Source: Sequoia sempervirens (taxonomy: Eukaryota; Streptophyta; Pinopsida; Cupressales; Cupressaceae). Taken from it: a stretch of DNA of 64,000 nucleotides. Shown here in pieces: positions 23,746-35,829 of this stretch. Every line of letters starts with the position of its first letter. Position 1 is the stretch's first letter. The notes beneath the pieces are model-generated. The model saw only the letters and a program-made list of their open reading frames with translations. It was not told the origin of the DNA and searched no databases. The stretch spans positions 532,323,071-532,387,070 of the forward strand of contig VDFB02193867.1 of assembly GCA_007258455.2 (NCBI GenBank). The letters run 5' to 3'. The position numbers were made by a program, and so were the translations under genes.

Positions 23746-23979
23746 GCGTACCCGAAGCATAATGCATACACATTTTTTTAGGCTCGGGTACCCGAAGCAT
23801 AACACATACGTGTTTTTTAATAACACACACATGTTTCCTGCAGGATTTTTTTGGCTGAAACTTCCCCTCTTCGAGGAACCAACTTCTTTCTTTTACCCTT
23901 TGAATTTGAAATAGTAAACCCTATACACCATCTTGTAGTACAATTTTTTTTTATTGACATCCATAAAAGTTGCAAATAT

Positions 23980-25380
23980 TGTTGAATGTATAAGACAATT
24001 GAGGGGGGGGTGAATCAATTGTACATCAAAATATCAAAACCCTCATAAACATTCAGATCCACATAAAATTTGTTAACCCTTAATCTATTAAAGTGAATTA
24101 GCATGAAAGAAAATAACAAAAACTAAAACACATCAACACCATGTACAATATAACTCTAGATTTACATGGAAAACCCAAGAAGGGAAAAACCACTGTGACA
24201 ATTACCTCATAGGATAAGGTAGTTTCAACACTAAATATAATAGGCTCATTGCTAGAGGGATTACTGCCCAAAAGAAAAAAGGGCTCGTTGTCATATTACA
24301 AAAAAGAAGAAATAATATTGTTATAGTGAGAAAACCATCTCAATGCAACAAAAAGGTCCACCATAACATCACCAACACATTCACGATATCTTTGAAGATA
24401 GTAGACTCCTTTTGCTCACTGCTTCTAGTAGTCTAACACATTGAGGCTCGCATTGCACTTCACACTTTTAAACTTTATCACTCAACACTTTGCATCATAC
24501 ACATTACACACACATCCTTTATCATCTCAACACTTATTTATACTGTCATCAACTTTAAAAACATTCTCCAAGATTAGCTATTTACCTCAATCGTGAAAAT
24601 TCAAATTAGGTTGACACCAAAAAATTCCCACTATGGAAAGTAATGAAGGTGGACCACAACACACCTTAACTCAGATCTAAATCCACTCACACACGCTACC
24701 CTATGCATCCAAAAACACTGAAGAAAATCCTCAATTAGTGTAAACACCCAAGGTCAACTGAACCTATTTAAACACCATTAAAATTTTAAGTACATGCTTC
24801 CTTTGATCCAAAGACAACCCATAGAAAACAAATATTACTTGAACACAATCTGGAATATTCCACAAACACCTTGAAATCCAAAAATTTCCATCACAAAAAT
24901 TATCACCTAAAGAATGTACACACCTAGTACACTCAAATAATCTACCACACACTATAACTCAAGCAACCAATTTGTGGAGCACCAAACCATGTACAACTTC
25001 AATTGAAGATAGATATAAGTCATATCAATACACTTCTAGAACCACAAGACCATAAACCAAACTACAAAGAAATGCAGAGCAAAACCATTTCTCCCAGACA
25101 CCACTACAACACACATTTCACACATTGGTGAACACAAATTTCATTGCACAATGATTCAAAATAAAAAACTCTAAATATACCACCTTTGAACACCTCTAAT
25201 CATCATATCCGAACCACACAAGTAGATATTCATCACAAAAGAAATGTGGAGCAAAACCATAACACCGCTTTGTATGCCAAAACACCTCTCAACCACATTG
25301 TTTCTTCTTTTATTCAAATTTTCTCAAAAGTAAAATATTCATGTTATATTAATTCAGGCCCTCTTTTAGTATAACTATGT
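23980..25380 (-). mobile_element. LTR relic, copia type
   Basis: TGTTGAATGTATAAGAC at 23980 is followed by a run of eight to nine G in GAGGGGGGGGTGAATCAATTG, a feature of some plant copia LTRs. About 160 bases further lies TTTACATGGAAAACCCAAGA, which resembles the block at the same relative place in the copia LTR at 47522 (TATACGTGGGGAAAACCC). By that comparison the LTR reads on the minus strand and ends at 23980. No primer site adjoins it, so it is a solo or truncated LTR. The far end near 25380 is not defined. Confidence 0.4.
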
Positions 25381-26598
25381 ATTTCCTTTCAATTTTTTCA
25401 CAACTTCATACTTGGAGTTGCATTTCTATGATTTGTAGCCTTATTCTCTTAATTCTCCTTTTTTGGATCATGTGTCATTATCTTTTGTATGATTTATAGT
25501 AATATATCAATTGATATATTAACTTCTTTTGTGAATTATTATTTTCTACATGATTTTGAGTATCAACATTCATTACATATTGAACTCTATTATCTATAAT
25601 TTTAGCACATAGTGTATTATAATAGAATTTATCCCTTTACAACTAACCTCATCACTCCCATGTGATTGAAGATTCCCTTTACTAATTCATAGTTGTATGC
25701 TTGTAGATTTTGTCTTTTTCTCTCACTAAATTGATCTAAGTGCACATCTCTTTGTAATATTCTTGATATGTTTGTGCATGTAATGTGTTATCATATCATC
25801 TACATGTTGCCTCATTTCTACTTCAATAGTTTCCACTCTCACATTTTCCCTAATTTTAACATTTATTTCTTTGTCATTTTGGTTTCAATTTTTTTAATTT
25901 ATTATATAAGTATCTATAGGGAGTTGGACCCAAATACAAAAGGACCAATAGGACTTTTTTTTTCAGAAAAAAATAAAAAAGGGTTAAATCCTTTAGGCCA
26001 AAGACAACAAATCGATAGTTAACCACATTAAATAAAAAATATTATATATCCCAATACCTACCAATATATTTATAATTCCTAACTAAAAACAAATTTTTAT
26101 TAATACCTACATTGTATAGAGAATAAATTGAGAAGAATTGAGCAACTTCTTTACTATATATTTCATTGCATATATTTTCTCAACTACATCTATTTTGAAG
26201 TCTTAAATGTCTATGGAAGGTTTATTTTCCTTATAGCTTAAGGCTTCATTTATTCATTATATAAGCTTCTATATTACTAGCTAATTTTTAGGTTTTACCT
26301 TTTATCCACCTAGGAATTAGATCACCATGTGTTACATGAAACAATACAAGTACTTGCACATGTATGTGAAAACTTATTAAAATTTATGTGGCATTGAACA
26401 AAGTAACATAATTACTAAATTAGGGAAAAAAATGGATAGTGGAGATTGTATGATGAAGTGGTATGATGGACACTTTTCTTTGTGATAGCATAATATGTTA
26501 TAGATGTTTGCTCAGTGATGTAGTGTTGCAATTATTGTAAAAGATTTTATCTTAGCATTGCACTAGCAAGAAAAACTCGATAGATGGTATTTAGGTAA
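25381..26598. other. AT-rich intergenic DNA, nothing recognised
   Basis: A plus frame at 25768-26022 encodes a Phe/Tyr/Ile-rich peptide without a recognisable domain and is probably chance. No repeat ends are visible. Confidence 0.5.
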
Positions 26599-28201
26599 TC
26601 TTGAGGTCCTCCATGTTCTTTGCTACCTGTGGGTGTTCAAATCAAAAGAAGTATTCAACAAAGGATATTCAACTATGATTTCATAGAACTCAAATAATCC
26701 ATTTAGATATTGTGATTCAACTTGCTATGATGTAGTAATATTGATGTTATGCTACCAACATTTCATGTCTTACTCTTATCTATTGGTATAGGGGATGTCT
26801 ATCATAATATGCAGAAAATTCTAAATTTAATTAAGAATTATTGATATTTTTGCAAGTCCAAATAATCTGCTAAGGGACTCAAATCACAAGATGTATAAAA
26901 AAATAAATGAATATATATATTATAAATAACAAATTTAAAAATCAAGGTCAATGGATTCTATCAAGCTATTCATTTTGAATGAAAAATCAGGAATGAAAAA
27001 TCAGGATTGATTAGTATATATGAAAGGGAACTATGGTAGACAACAAGAATTTATTTCTTTTCATGTACTTTTGACATGAAATTTTGATCTACATTTTATA
27101 ATAAAGGTTGATCCTCTATAATAGCTACCATATACGATCTTTATCCTTGCATTATACATGAATGAGCTACTTAGAAAAAAATGAGATAGTTTTCTTCATA
27201 TGCCTTCACATTTTACAAGAAAAGGATACATGAATTTAAGAATTTAATGTTTAGGTAGACTAAAAATTACAAATTTCTTTAATTAGTTGTGTCCACTTTT
27301 CTCCCTAAAGTTCAATTGGTTATAGATCCCAAAAATTTAGAGTCAATTTTATCATGATCGAGGAAATTCCAAATTCTAAGAAGGAGATGGAGATATGGAT
27401 TATGATTAGGTGTTCAATGACATATTTGAAAATAAAGGGTTGGATGGCTTCATCCCCACATCATGGCCATTGATGGGGTTTTGAATTAGGGTGGACATAA
27501 TCATTTTGTGAGGCTGAAATATGCATCCTACTTGAAAGTGACATAGTCATATAAATCTTTCAAATTATATCCTCTATGTGATTGGGTATGACTACTTTGT
27601 TTTCATACCTTCACACTCCTCTTTCAATAACTGGAAGGTATTAGTCAATTGGCTAGTAGTAGGTAGAGTGAAAAGAGAGGGGACAAGTGAAAATGAGTAG
27701 GGAAAGGATGAAGTGGAAACAAGTGTGTGGATTTCCAAAAAAAATCCTTTTTACTCTAATACAACAACTCACATTCTTAATTTCTCATTTACATTTTGTA
27801 GTTGTTTGTTTTGTTCCATTTGACACTTCTATCTTTCTACTTTGCATCATGATGATGGATCATGGAGTATGATCCAAAACATTGATGTACAAATTGCAAC
27901 ATAGTTTTAATCCAGAAATCTCATTACAATTTTACTATGGATTGTGGAAACTTCATGAATTTAATACATTAGGTATTTCCAAATTTTCATTTGTAATGCA
28001 AGCTAATAAAATTATAGAGATAATTTTTCATTAGAAACCCTTTTCTTAACTACATAAACTAACTTTAACCAATACATAGACTAAATACATCTTAGCCTAG
28101 TACAAATTTCCTTTGTTTGATTTTCCTAGTAAAGAGTATTCTACATTTTTAATAAGATGTATTATTAGGACTGACATTTACAATTGTAGCTATGTAAGTT
28201 T
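26599..28201 (+). repeat. Dispersed repeat, copy A (left part)
   Basis: From GTAATCTTGAGGTCC at about 26599 this stretch aligns base for base with about 62209 onward, in the same orientation. Examples are AAGTATTCAACAAAGGATATTC and GGATGGCTTCATCCCCA. Copy A has about 150 extra bases near 27825-27945 that are absent from copy B. The alignment stops at the AGTTT duplication (28197-28201), where the copia element enters, and resumes at 48438. No coding domain is recognised; a frame at 27687-27872 is not conserved as protein. Confidence 0.85.
28197..28201. repeat. Target-site duplication AGTTT (left)
   Basis: AGTTT precedes the TGAAAGG start of the copia LTR. Its partner at 48438-48442 is ATTTT, one base different. 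Copy B at about 63655-63665 reads TAAGTTTATGTTAG without interruption, which confirms the junction. Confidence 0.82.
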
Positions 28202-28400
28202 TGAAAGGAATCTAGGTGAGCGGAAATATCTTCCTACACTAATCTAAGTAGGGGAAAGTTAAAATTTGTTTGTTTTAACACCTTTAACAATTACAAGAAG
28301 AGATACACAAAGAATAAAGGAATAAATCAGCAAGTACACAAATGCAATAACAATAGATATACATGGGGAAAACCCTTTCAGGTAAAAAACTCCACCCTCT
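28202..28400 (-). repeat. Copia 3' LTR, first part
   Basis: It starts TGAAAGGAATC and matches 47522-47718 of the other LTR, including AATAAATCAGCAAGTACAC and ATACATGGGGAAAACCC. It stops at CCACCCTCT, where the 10.8-kb element is inserted, and continues at 39212 with CAAAAGCAC. Confidence 0.9.
28396..28400. repeat. Target-site duplication CCTCT (left) of the 10.8-kb element
   Basis: The partner at 39207-39211 is CCTCC. The uninterrupted copia LTR has CCACCCTCCAAAAG at the same place, so the duplication is CCTCC with one later change. Confidence 0.78.
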
Positions 28401-31400
28401 TGTTGGTTATTTTTTTAGAACCAAACTTAATCTCACCATTTTACCTATGAATTAGCAATAAGTTAGTAATTAGCAAAGGTAAGGATTGGACAAAAAACAA
28501 GTAAAGGATTACTAGGCCCTTTCATCTACTCTTCAGGCTTTGTGAAACCTAGCAGGGTGATCCTGACAATATTCAAACGATATTCTTGTGCCATTTTATC
28601 ATGAAAATTGAATCAAACAGATAATTCTCATGTAACAACACCCAAAGGAATGTATCAAAGAAGTTGGATTCTTCTTAACAACATTCTACATTTGGAGCAC
28701 GAGAATGGTGAAACTTAATACATAATAGTAACATTGTAACCCATTTTAAAGAATTTGATATAATAAATGATTTGCTATTGAATTGACCAATTGAGTGCAA
28801 CATGATACTTCACTTAGGTCAACACCTCATCCTTGGAATGGAGTCAATTCCAATACCTACACAACCTGATAACAATTTCATACATGACACCAATTAAGCT
28901 TTGAAGATACTGCTTTACAATACTTCAACATTATATTCTCAACCACAACTTCTTAATAATATCCTTACACTTAATTTAACATAAACCTATAGCCACACTC
29001 AAGCATTTACATCAATTCTTTGAATTAATAGGAAATAATAAAACTACACATCCACTGGAAATCAATGGAGACAAATAAGATAACCCTTGATTATATTATT
29101 CATAGCTTATGAACCAAGTACATAGGAGAGAAAATGGCTTTAAATTTGCATAGTTTTGTATTATGTTGCTAGTATTGCTACCAAAATTATATATGCATTG
29201 GCGGACTCAAACCTAAGACTTAACTCTAAAATGCTTTGTATTCACTTTACAACATTCTCTATGATCAATTACAAGGCAACCAAACCTCTACTTCTGGCCT
29301 TGATTCCTTCTTATAGAGACAAAGGAGCAAAACAAGCCTTAGGATAAAGGGTACATATGTCAATATTCAATAGGATCATTACAAAACATATTCATCTTGT
29401 AGTTATATTTGCATCCTCAAAGGAAGGGAAAGCACAAAAGATAAAAACCCATTTCACTCATTGAAGAATATTTATCCGCCTTCCAAAAGGAATCATTCAT
29501 CGTTGCAGGGGTGTCCAACAACTCTCCTTCATGTCGATCATCAAAAACAAAAACACCAAACCGAGACACTACCTCTACAAAGGTTCATCTTTAGAATCAG
29601 AGTGTGCATGTTCCCCTAGTGCTTTTGTTAAGACTAGAGAGCTTATCTTTCCATTAGATTTTTGCAAACCTACAGTTGTGAGAAGTTACCCAACATATTC
29701 TAGATCCTCATCAATTTCATCCTCCATGGTAACATCAAGTTCCTCCATAAAAGAATCATAAGCCTTTTGGTCCTTATCCTTCTTCTTTTTCTTCTTGGAC
29801 TAACCACCCTCATCCTCAAAATCCTTCTTTTTTTGCACTTCGTTTCTTCAAGGACACAACACTAGGCTTATTTTGATTATGAAAAATAGCCCTACTTCTT
29901 AGGTGGTAAGTGTTCATTACCTCACACTCCATGGACCTACCATGAGTTCCCTTCTCGACTTTTGGCTTTTTAGGAGCTCCTAGTGGATCTTGCTCAGTTT
30001 CAGGTGTATCATTTTGGGATTTAAGTTTCTTGATCCTCCTAGATCTCCTTACTAGTAGGGTGGAATCACTAGGATCAAGTTCACTCATTCTTACAAAAGA
30101 ACAAGACTAAGGCTTACAAATTTTCAATTACAGAGAGACCTCACCAACTTGTAGAACAACAATCCCAGGAGAACTATCTCAATGGCCCTGCAACTACTTT
30201 CCAAAGCTCTTCATGCATTCTTCTCAGACTCAAGATGAATTCCTTGGATTTTGATGATTACAATTGTGAAATAAACTAGCTAACAACCCTCATTATATCA
30301 AAAAATTTGAGCGTTTCCACCATTAATGTTTAGAGAAAGCTTGCGGGAGCAAGCTGACAATCAATCACTTGATTTTAAATATTAGCTGTTTATCAAGCAA
30401 TGAGATAGATCAACAGATAATCCAAATCAAATAAATTAATTTTGGAAAGGTTGACTACATGCATCTAGTTCCTTTTTCCAATAAGAAAAAACCATGTGTA
30501 TAAGCATCCAACCTGTTTGCACACTCCACCATCCACTTAGCACTGAAAACAACCTGTCGTGTCAAGCTTTCCTATGCACCCGTGAGAGTTAACCCACTCT
30601 CAACTTACATCAATGCAGAGATGGGGAAAGGTTGATATTAGATCTCCCATATTCAACATGTGTGTGCTCTATCACTAGAACATTTTCCAATGCACATAAC
30701 TCCATGACATAATCAACAGTTGAGAACACAAGATCTACCCTGTACTTAGAACATGTGCAACAAAACCCTTTTAATAGCACATATTTTATCAATATTTCAT
30801 TAATGCTTCACCCTTTTCCTTATGCTTATTACACCCTTTAAATGGAACCACATGGTTTTTTCCTACTTCCCATTGAGAAATGAGAGGTAGAGGTGGGTCC
30901 ACCACGGGAAGGTAGGGAATGGTCAGGATTGACCCACATCATCTACCATCGACCGTCGATCCTAATTGAATGAGGCACTTACTTTCTTTATAGTTTGGTG
31001 GATCCCTCTAGCAAGGCTCGACGTGTCATCCGCTCACTTCCCCATGATATTATTTTAAGGAAAAATAAAATCAGATGGGGTGGCAGGGAATGATCCAAAT
31101 GAAGACATGTAATTTAACAACCACCGTTGATTCCTTCAAACTGTTGTCTGCTGACTTATTCAAGGTTTTCGGGCCTGCAATGCAAAGGGCATGTGGAACT
31201 CACTCGCCAACCCACCATATTATTTTAATGGAAAATGGAATAGAGCAGGGGCATGAGGAATGACAAGGATTCAACCGTGGTGATCCAATGGTCCTCATAA
31301 CACTGAATATCTGCACGTGCAAAATGTTAGTTTTAAAAGGGGGCCATCACTAGGCATATGATAGATGGGGACATAAGGATTAAGGCTGAAACCTTAGGTA

Positions 31401-31772
31401 AGTGATGGAAGTAGTAAACCCCAACTTAGACCCTAACAAATATTTCAAAGAAAATCAACCCATACTACTATAAGGTGGTATTTTAAATAGAGCAATGAGC
31501 AATGACCGAGACATTAGAACTCAAGGGATGGTAATAAAATGGACTCGATGGCATAAGATGTGTCTTAAATGATCGAGAACCGACGACAAGGGGTCAATGA
31601 TGAAATATAATATTTACAAAGGACATCAGACCTAAGGTATTTTTAGAAAGGGTTTTAGCAATACAAACCCTAAGGCATGATAATAGATGAAACCCTAAGC
31701 CCTAGGACATGAAACTAACCAAATTTTGTAGAATTTTGAGATGGAACACAAAAAATTTTATGGGTTCCACTA
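28401..31772 (-). repeat. Left LTR (3' LTR) of the gag-only element
   Basis: It starts TGTTGGTTATTTTTTTAG and ends GGGTTCCACTA, where the other copy ends TTTCCACCA. It aligns with 35830-39206 throughout. On the minus strand it carries a copy of the LTR frame described at 37010-37515. Plus frames at 29156-29347, 29531-29761 and 31075-31263 have no recognisable domain. Confidence 0.9.
29560..30088 (-). pseudogene. LTR-borne reading frame, left copy
   Basis: The ATG at 30088 opens 90 codons beginning MSELDPSDSTLLVRRSRRIK. A basic RRSRRIKKLK stretch (possible nuclear signal) is followed by KVEKGTHGRSMECEVM and YHLRSR. An extra A in a poly-A run near 29825 shifts the frame. In the shifted frame KKKKDKDQKAYDSF, then an acidic EDEIDEDLEY and LVLTKALGEHAHSDS, continue to about 29600 with two stops. 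The right LTR copy has the same sequence with different lesions. The function is unknown and I recognise no domain. Confidence 0.55.
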
Positions 31773-32320
31773 GTGGCTTCTGTTGGGGACATCTGTTCTT
31801 CTAGAACAAAGTGAGATCCCAGAATCTCGAGTTGAAGTAGACCAATCACAGAGAACCAAAACCAACACTTACTCAGACAAGGAAAGATAACCAAACCAAA
31901 AAAACCAACCAAATGCACCTATATACAAAAATATACAAAATTGTACAATGAGCTCCTCACTCAAGTTTTTCTTAGAATCCTTTTCTAATGTATTGGTTTT
32001 TAACCCACATATGCAATTTGATAAGCTTCAACTTCAATTGGTGGCCCCGGGCCCTCAAAAACTTAAGATTAGTATTTACCTTTGTCAAATACTTTATTTT
32101 CTACTATTTGCATTAGGACAAATCAAAAAACATTTCCATGAATGAACCATGAACTAACCCTGTTGTTGTCACTATAGTTAGCCATTATTTCCATGTGTTT
32201 GAGCTTTCCATTGCCATCATTAACTTTGTCCAACTGAAAATTGCAATCATACATCAACTGAGATCCATAATCACTGTAACACTTTACCTTGTTCAGTTCA
32301 CCTCATGTTCCACCAAATAC

Positions 32321-33906
32321 TCATCTGTCTAGACTGAAAATTGAAAAAAAATCATAGTCCACTTGATCATTGACATCATAAAAGTTGATATCAAATCCAG
32401 TTTTCACATCAAACTGAAAACTTTCATAAACACTTTGTTCAATATTACCATCCAAAAAAATATATCCTGACCCTTTGGAGTCAAATTGTAGCTCTAAATC
32501 TAAGAAATCAGAATGAACAAAAAACTCATATAAATCCTTGGAGTCATCTTCTGATTTCTGTCCCATACCAGACAAACATTCATTTTGTGTGAAAAAAAAA
32601 GTGTTCATACAATGGCATACTGTCAAACTGATACTCACACTCACCTGAGCATTGTAAATCAGTTATATTGTCACATGCTCCACAACCTTGGAAAGGTGAT
32701 TCATCAAAACCCATGGTATCATTTCCCCTATTCATATTAGGGACATCACTATAAACATCACTACTAATAACATCCCATGCATCAAATAATAATTCCATTT
32801 CAGGCTCATTAACATAGTCTAGTCCATTCTTCAAATCATTATCCAACTCAATGCAAAATGTTTCAAAGGATGGCTCAAATAACTCAGAATTAATAGGGTC
32901 AGCAGCAAGGCACTCATGTGCACCATCAATTGATAGGTATGCAAACCCAAATGTGAAAGGCTCATTATAATTTGAATTTTGTTCATTAGCAACTGAACAA
33001 GCTTCTTCATCCCTTTTCTCATCAACACATTCTTTGTCAAAAACAATCATGTCCATTTTTGTGAAAAACTCGCATATTCCATCTCTGCTTCACATAAACA
33101 ATCAAGAATAGTGAGATCCTGATCATGTTCACTAGCCTCACAATTTTCATCATTTCTAATACTGTGCTTAGGATCAAGATACTAAACACATACATTCTTA
33201 TCTTTGAACTCATCATCATTCACAAATATAGCATGCTTTATTTATGATATAACTAGATTGCATTCCAGGTATCCTTCACATGGGATTTGTTCACTCATTT
33301 GTGAGAAAAAGATCTCATGAGCATTAATATTATTGCATCCTTCATGCTAAGAAAATGCCTCTAGATCATCCTCATAAAAAGATTCATAATTTCCTTAGAA
33401 AAATAATTTGAAACTTCTCTCTCCCTATGATCATTATCACAAGGAGATTCATTATCACATGCACTATTCTTAGAGGGTTCAGAGTGAATGCTCAAACTCT
33501 CATCATCAACATTAATTGCAAATGCATCTTTGTCCTTATCATCGATGAACTAATTTGCACATAGGTTGCTTGTGAATTGATTACAATCATTGTCCTCACC
33601 CATACCACAAGATGGATGTGTATTCTTTGATATAATATTTTCACTCATTTGTGTTGCTCTCTAATTTTTTTCAATAGGACAATCACTATTGACACTTTGA
33701 GACATCATTATTTGTGCATAATCACACTTGGCTTCCTCAACAATCCTTATCCAATCATGTATTTGATCAAAACCATGAGGCTTCAAGTCTTTTGGCAACG
33801 TACTCAACCCTGGCTCAAAAATTTCACAAAACAAGTCAATGCATGTTGAGTCCTCAGGTTTGAGATTCTTGGGAATTTCCAACAAGGCATCCAAAAATAT
33901 TGCCAA
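32321..33906 (-). pseudogene. Acidic reading frames downstream of gag
   Basis: Minus-strand frames 33906-33661, 33056-32580 and 32644-32321 cover most of this stretch, separated by stops or frame changes. They are rich in Asp and Glu, with Cys/Phe patches (FQGCGACDNITDLQC, LFCEIFEPGLSTLPKDLKPH). I recognise no protease or zinc knuckle. By place they extend gag or form a second element frame. LFxExFEPGLSxLPKDLKP-like text might be a structural repeat, but this is not established. Confidence 0.5.
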
Positions 33907-33921
33907 TAGGTCATGTGGTGA

Positions 33922-34860
33922 TTATCCCTTATATATTTTCATACTAGACAATCCTTGAACAAAAGACATTTTATCATTATTGCTTAACATTTGTTGATGC
34001 TCAACTTGTAGTTCATCGTCAATTGCACTAGGTAATGATGGAAAAACCATAACAGTAGAAGCACCATTACCATGACCATCACTTCTATTGTCAGATCCAC
34101 TTACATGAAGTGTGCTAAAATAACCAACACTTTCAGCCATATATCCCTTCATCATTGAGTATCTCAGGCTATTTTCAATATCCATGGTAATTTGATATGC
34201 ATGATGCAATGTTGTAGGCTTCTTATCTCTCAACAAATAGCTCATCCCTACATCAAATGCACCTAAATATACAACCAAACACTTTGCATCACTTGGTATC
34301 ATACTTTCAGGAATATTCCTTATCGCCTTTGCAAATTTGGGGTTAAAATTTGGGACCAACTCCTCTTCATCGTTTCAAATTTCCATGATTTTTTTCCTTA
34401 TTGAGATTGGATTAATTCTTTCACCAAAATGTTCTATGAATGCTGCCATGAACTCATTCCATAAGGAAATAGAACATACTGGTAGGTATTAAAACTAGTC
34501 TCTAGCATCTTCCTTTAGAGATTGAACAAAAAGCTTCATGACAACATCTTCACATGACTTATATCATAATCTCCCATCAAGTCCATAAATGTATGCAAAT
34601 TCCTATAAGCTAATTCTGAACTTTTCCTTGGAATTTTGGAAAATGTTCCCTAACATCATTAGGAACAAGGTTTGGGAAACCTTGAATACCATTAAAATTT
34701 AATGGTCCATACCTTCCAATAGATAAATTTCTTCGATGGAATGACAAGGGCTGCACATTCTGCATGTTTTCACTTGACACCCCATAGGGACATACAGGGG
34801 AATGATACATTTTCTTGTACCCCTTTACAAACTTAAAATATCAACTCTACAGTTGATCAT
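33922..34860 (-). pseudogene. Gag of the 10.8-kb element
   Basis: Pieces at 34810-34610 and 34359-33922, with a broken link between them, read as a Ty3-type capsid. Upstream is VPNDVREHFPKFQGK. Around 34580-34400 are HVKML-like and SSWQH-type capsid pieces across stops. Downstream is KFAKAIRNIPESMIP, then YLGAFDVGMSYLLRDKKPTT and LHHAYQITMDIENSL. FLLRDKxPxTLxxAxxxAxxIENNL is a well-known pattern in plant gypsy gag. A zinc knuckle is not visible. This gag fixes the element on the minus strand. Confidence 0.72.
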
Positions 34861-35808
34861 TCATTTCCCTATCTCTTGATTTCATCTTGACCTTAAAATA
34901 CTACAATTCATATAGCTCAAATGCATTTACACCTAAGATATCTTCAGTAGGAATATTTAAAACAAGCATACTTCTTTCAAAATAATACAGATACTGCAAG
35001 TTAATAACTTAGAAGTATGTAGAATAATCACTACCATTCCCTTCCTCAACTTAACTTCACTCAATATGGAACCAAATTTTCTCAAGAGTCTTAAATATGA
35101 TTTTCATAACAATTATTTTCCTCTTGAAAGCCAAAATGTGAAAAATACCTAGATATGTTGCATCTGCTACAAGTTCTTCATTTTGATTGGAAATATTTAT
35201 AGATTTGAATCTGTCTTTGCAATTTCATTAGGTTCTTTCCATAGAGTTTCCACCTCTTCTCATAGAGTACTAAACTTCAACAATATGAAGTTCTTTCATA
35301 GGGTAATTTCATTATGGGCTTTCCTAGCAAAGTCATAAATCCCTTTATATTTACTACAACACAACCCTTTCTAGGTTTAAAACATTCAATATCTGAACTA
35401 GGTGTTCATATTTAGCAAATTAGTTGACTTTTTCAAGATAGTACCTGATTCTTTTGAATTCTCCTTCTAGCTTCTTATCAAGGTGGTTCATCATATGAGC
35501 TTAGGTCCACTTCATCTCTTCTAAAAAAAAAAATTCATTCTATTATTTTTGGATTTTCTCAAATAATGCACATTGGTGTAGAGATCTCAGAGTCGCCACC
35601 CACATTTAGATGATATTTTGAAAATATTTAGGAATCATAGGTAGATTTTGAAAAAAAATTCACATTCAAAGAGAACACAACAAACCCTAAACAATACTTC
35701 TTATAATTCACTCAATGACACCAAAGCTAGATTGAAAGGTGAATTTATATTTGCAAAGTATTCAAATCTAATACTTCTAATCTAGAGCTAGAGACTTATT
35801 ATGGATGG

Positions 35809-35826
35809 GCCCCAATAGATTCGCCA
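35809..35826 (-). other. Primer-binding site of the gag-only element
   Basis: The minus strand reads AAT then TGGCGAATCTATTGGGGC directly inside the right LTR. TGGCGA...TGGGG is the form seen in many plant Tat/Ogre-like and related elements primed by a tRNA ending in CGCCA. I infer an Arg-type tRNA but cannot confirm the species. Confidence 0.65.
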
Positions 35827-35829
35827 ATT

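Larger units (their letters stand above)
31773..35829 (-). other. Interior of the gag-only element
   Basis: From the right LTR leftward the interior reads primer site, about 900 bases of leader, gag (34810-33922), acidic frames (33906-32321) and about 540 bases of non-coding DNA. No pol motif (DSG, YxDD, DDE or RNase H) is seen on either strand. No clear polypurine tract is seen next to 31772. The plus frame 31948-32145 is unassigned. Confidence 0.7.

Noticed and set aside
31774..31790. Plus-strand TGGCTTCTGTTGGGGAC just inside the left LTR of the 10.8-kb element, which looks like a primer-binding site
   Set aside because: Gag reads on the minus strand, and the better TGGCGA...TGGGG match lies on the minus strand beside the right LTR. 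The plus-strand match lacks the CGA and is probably chance.
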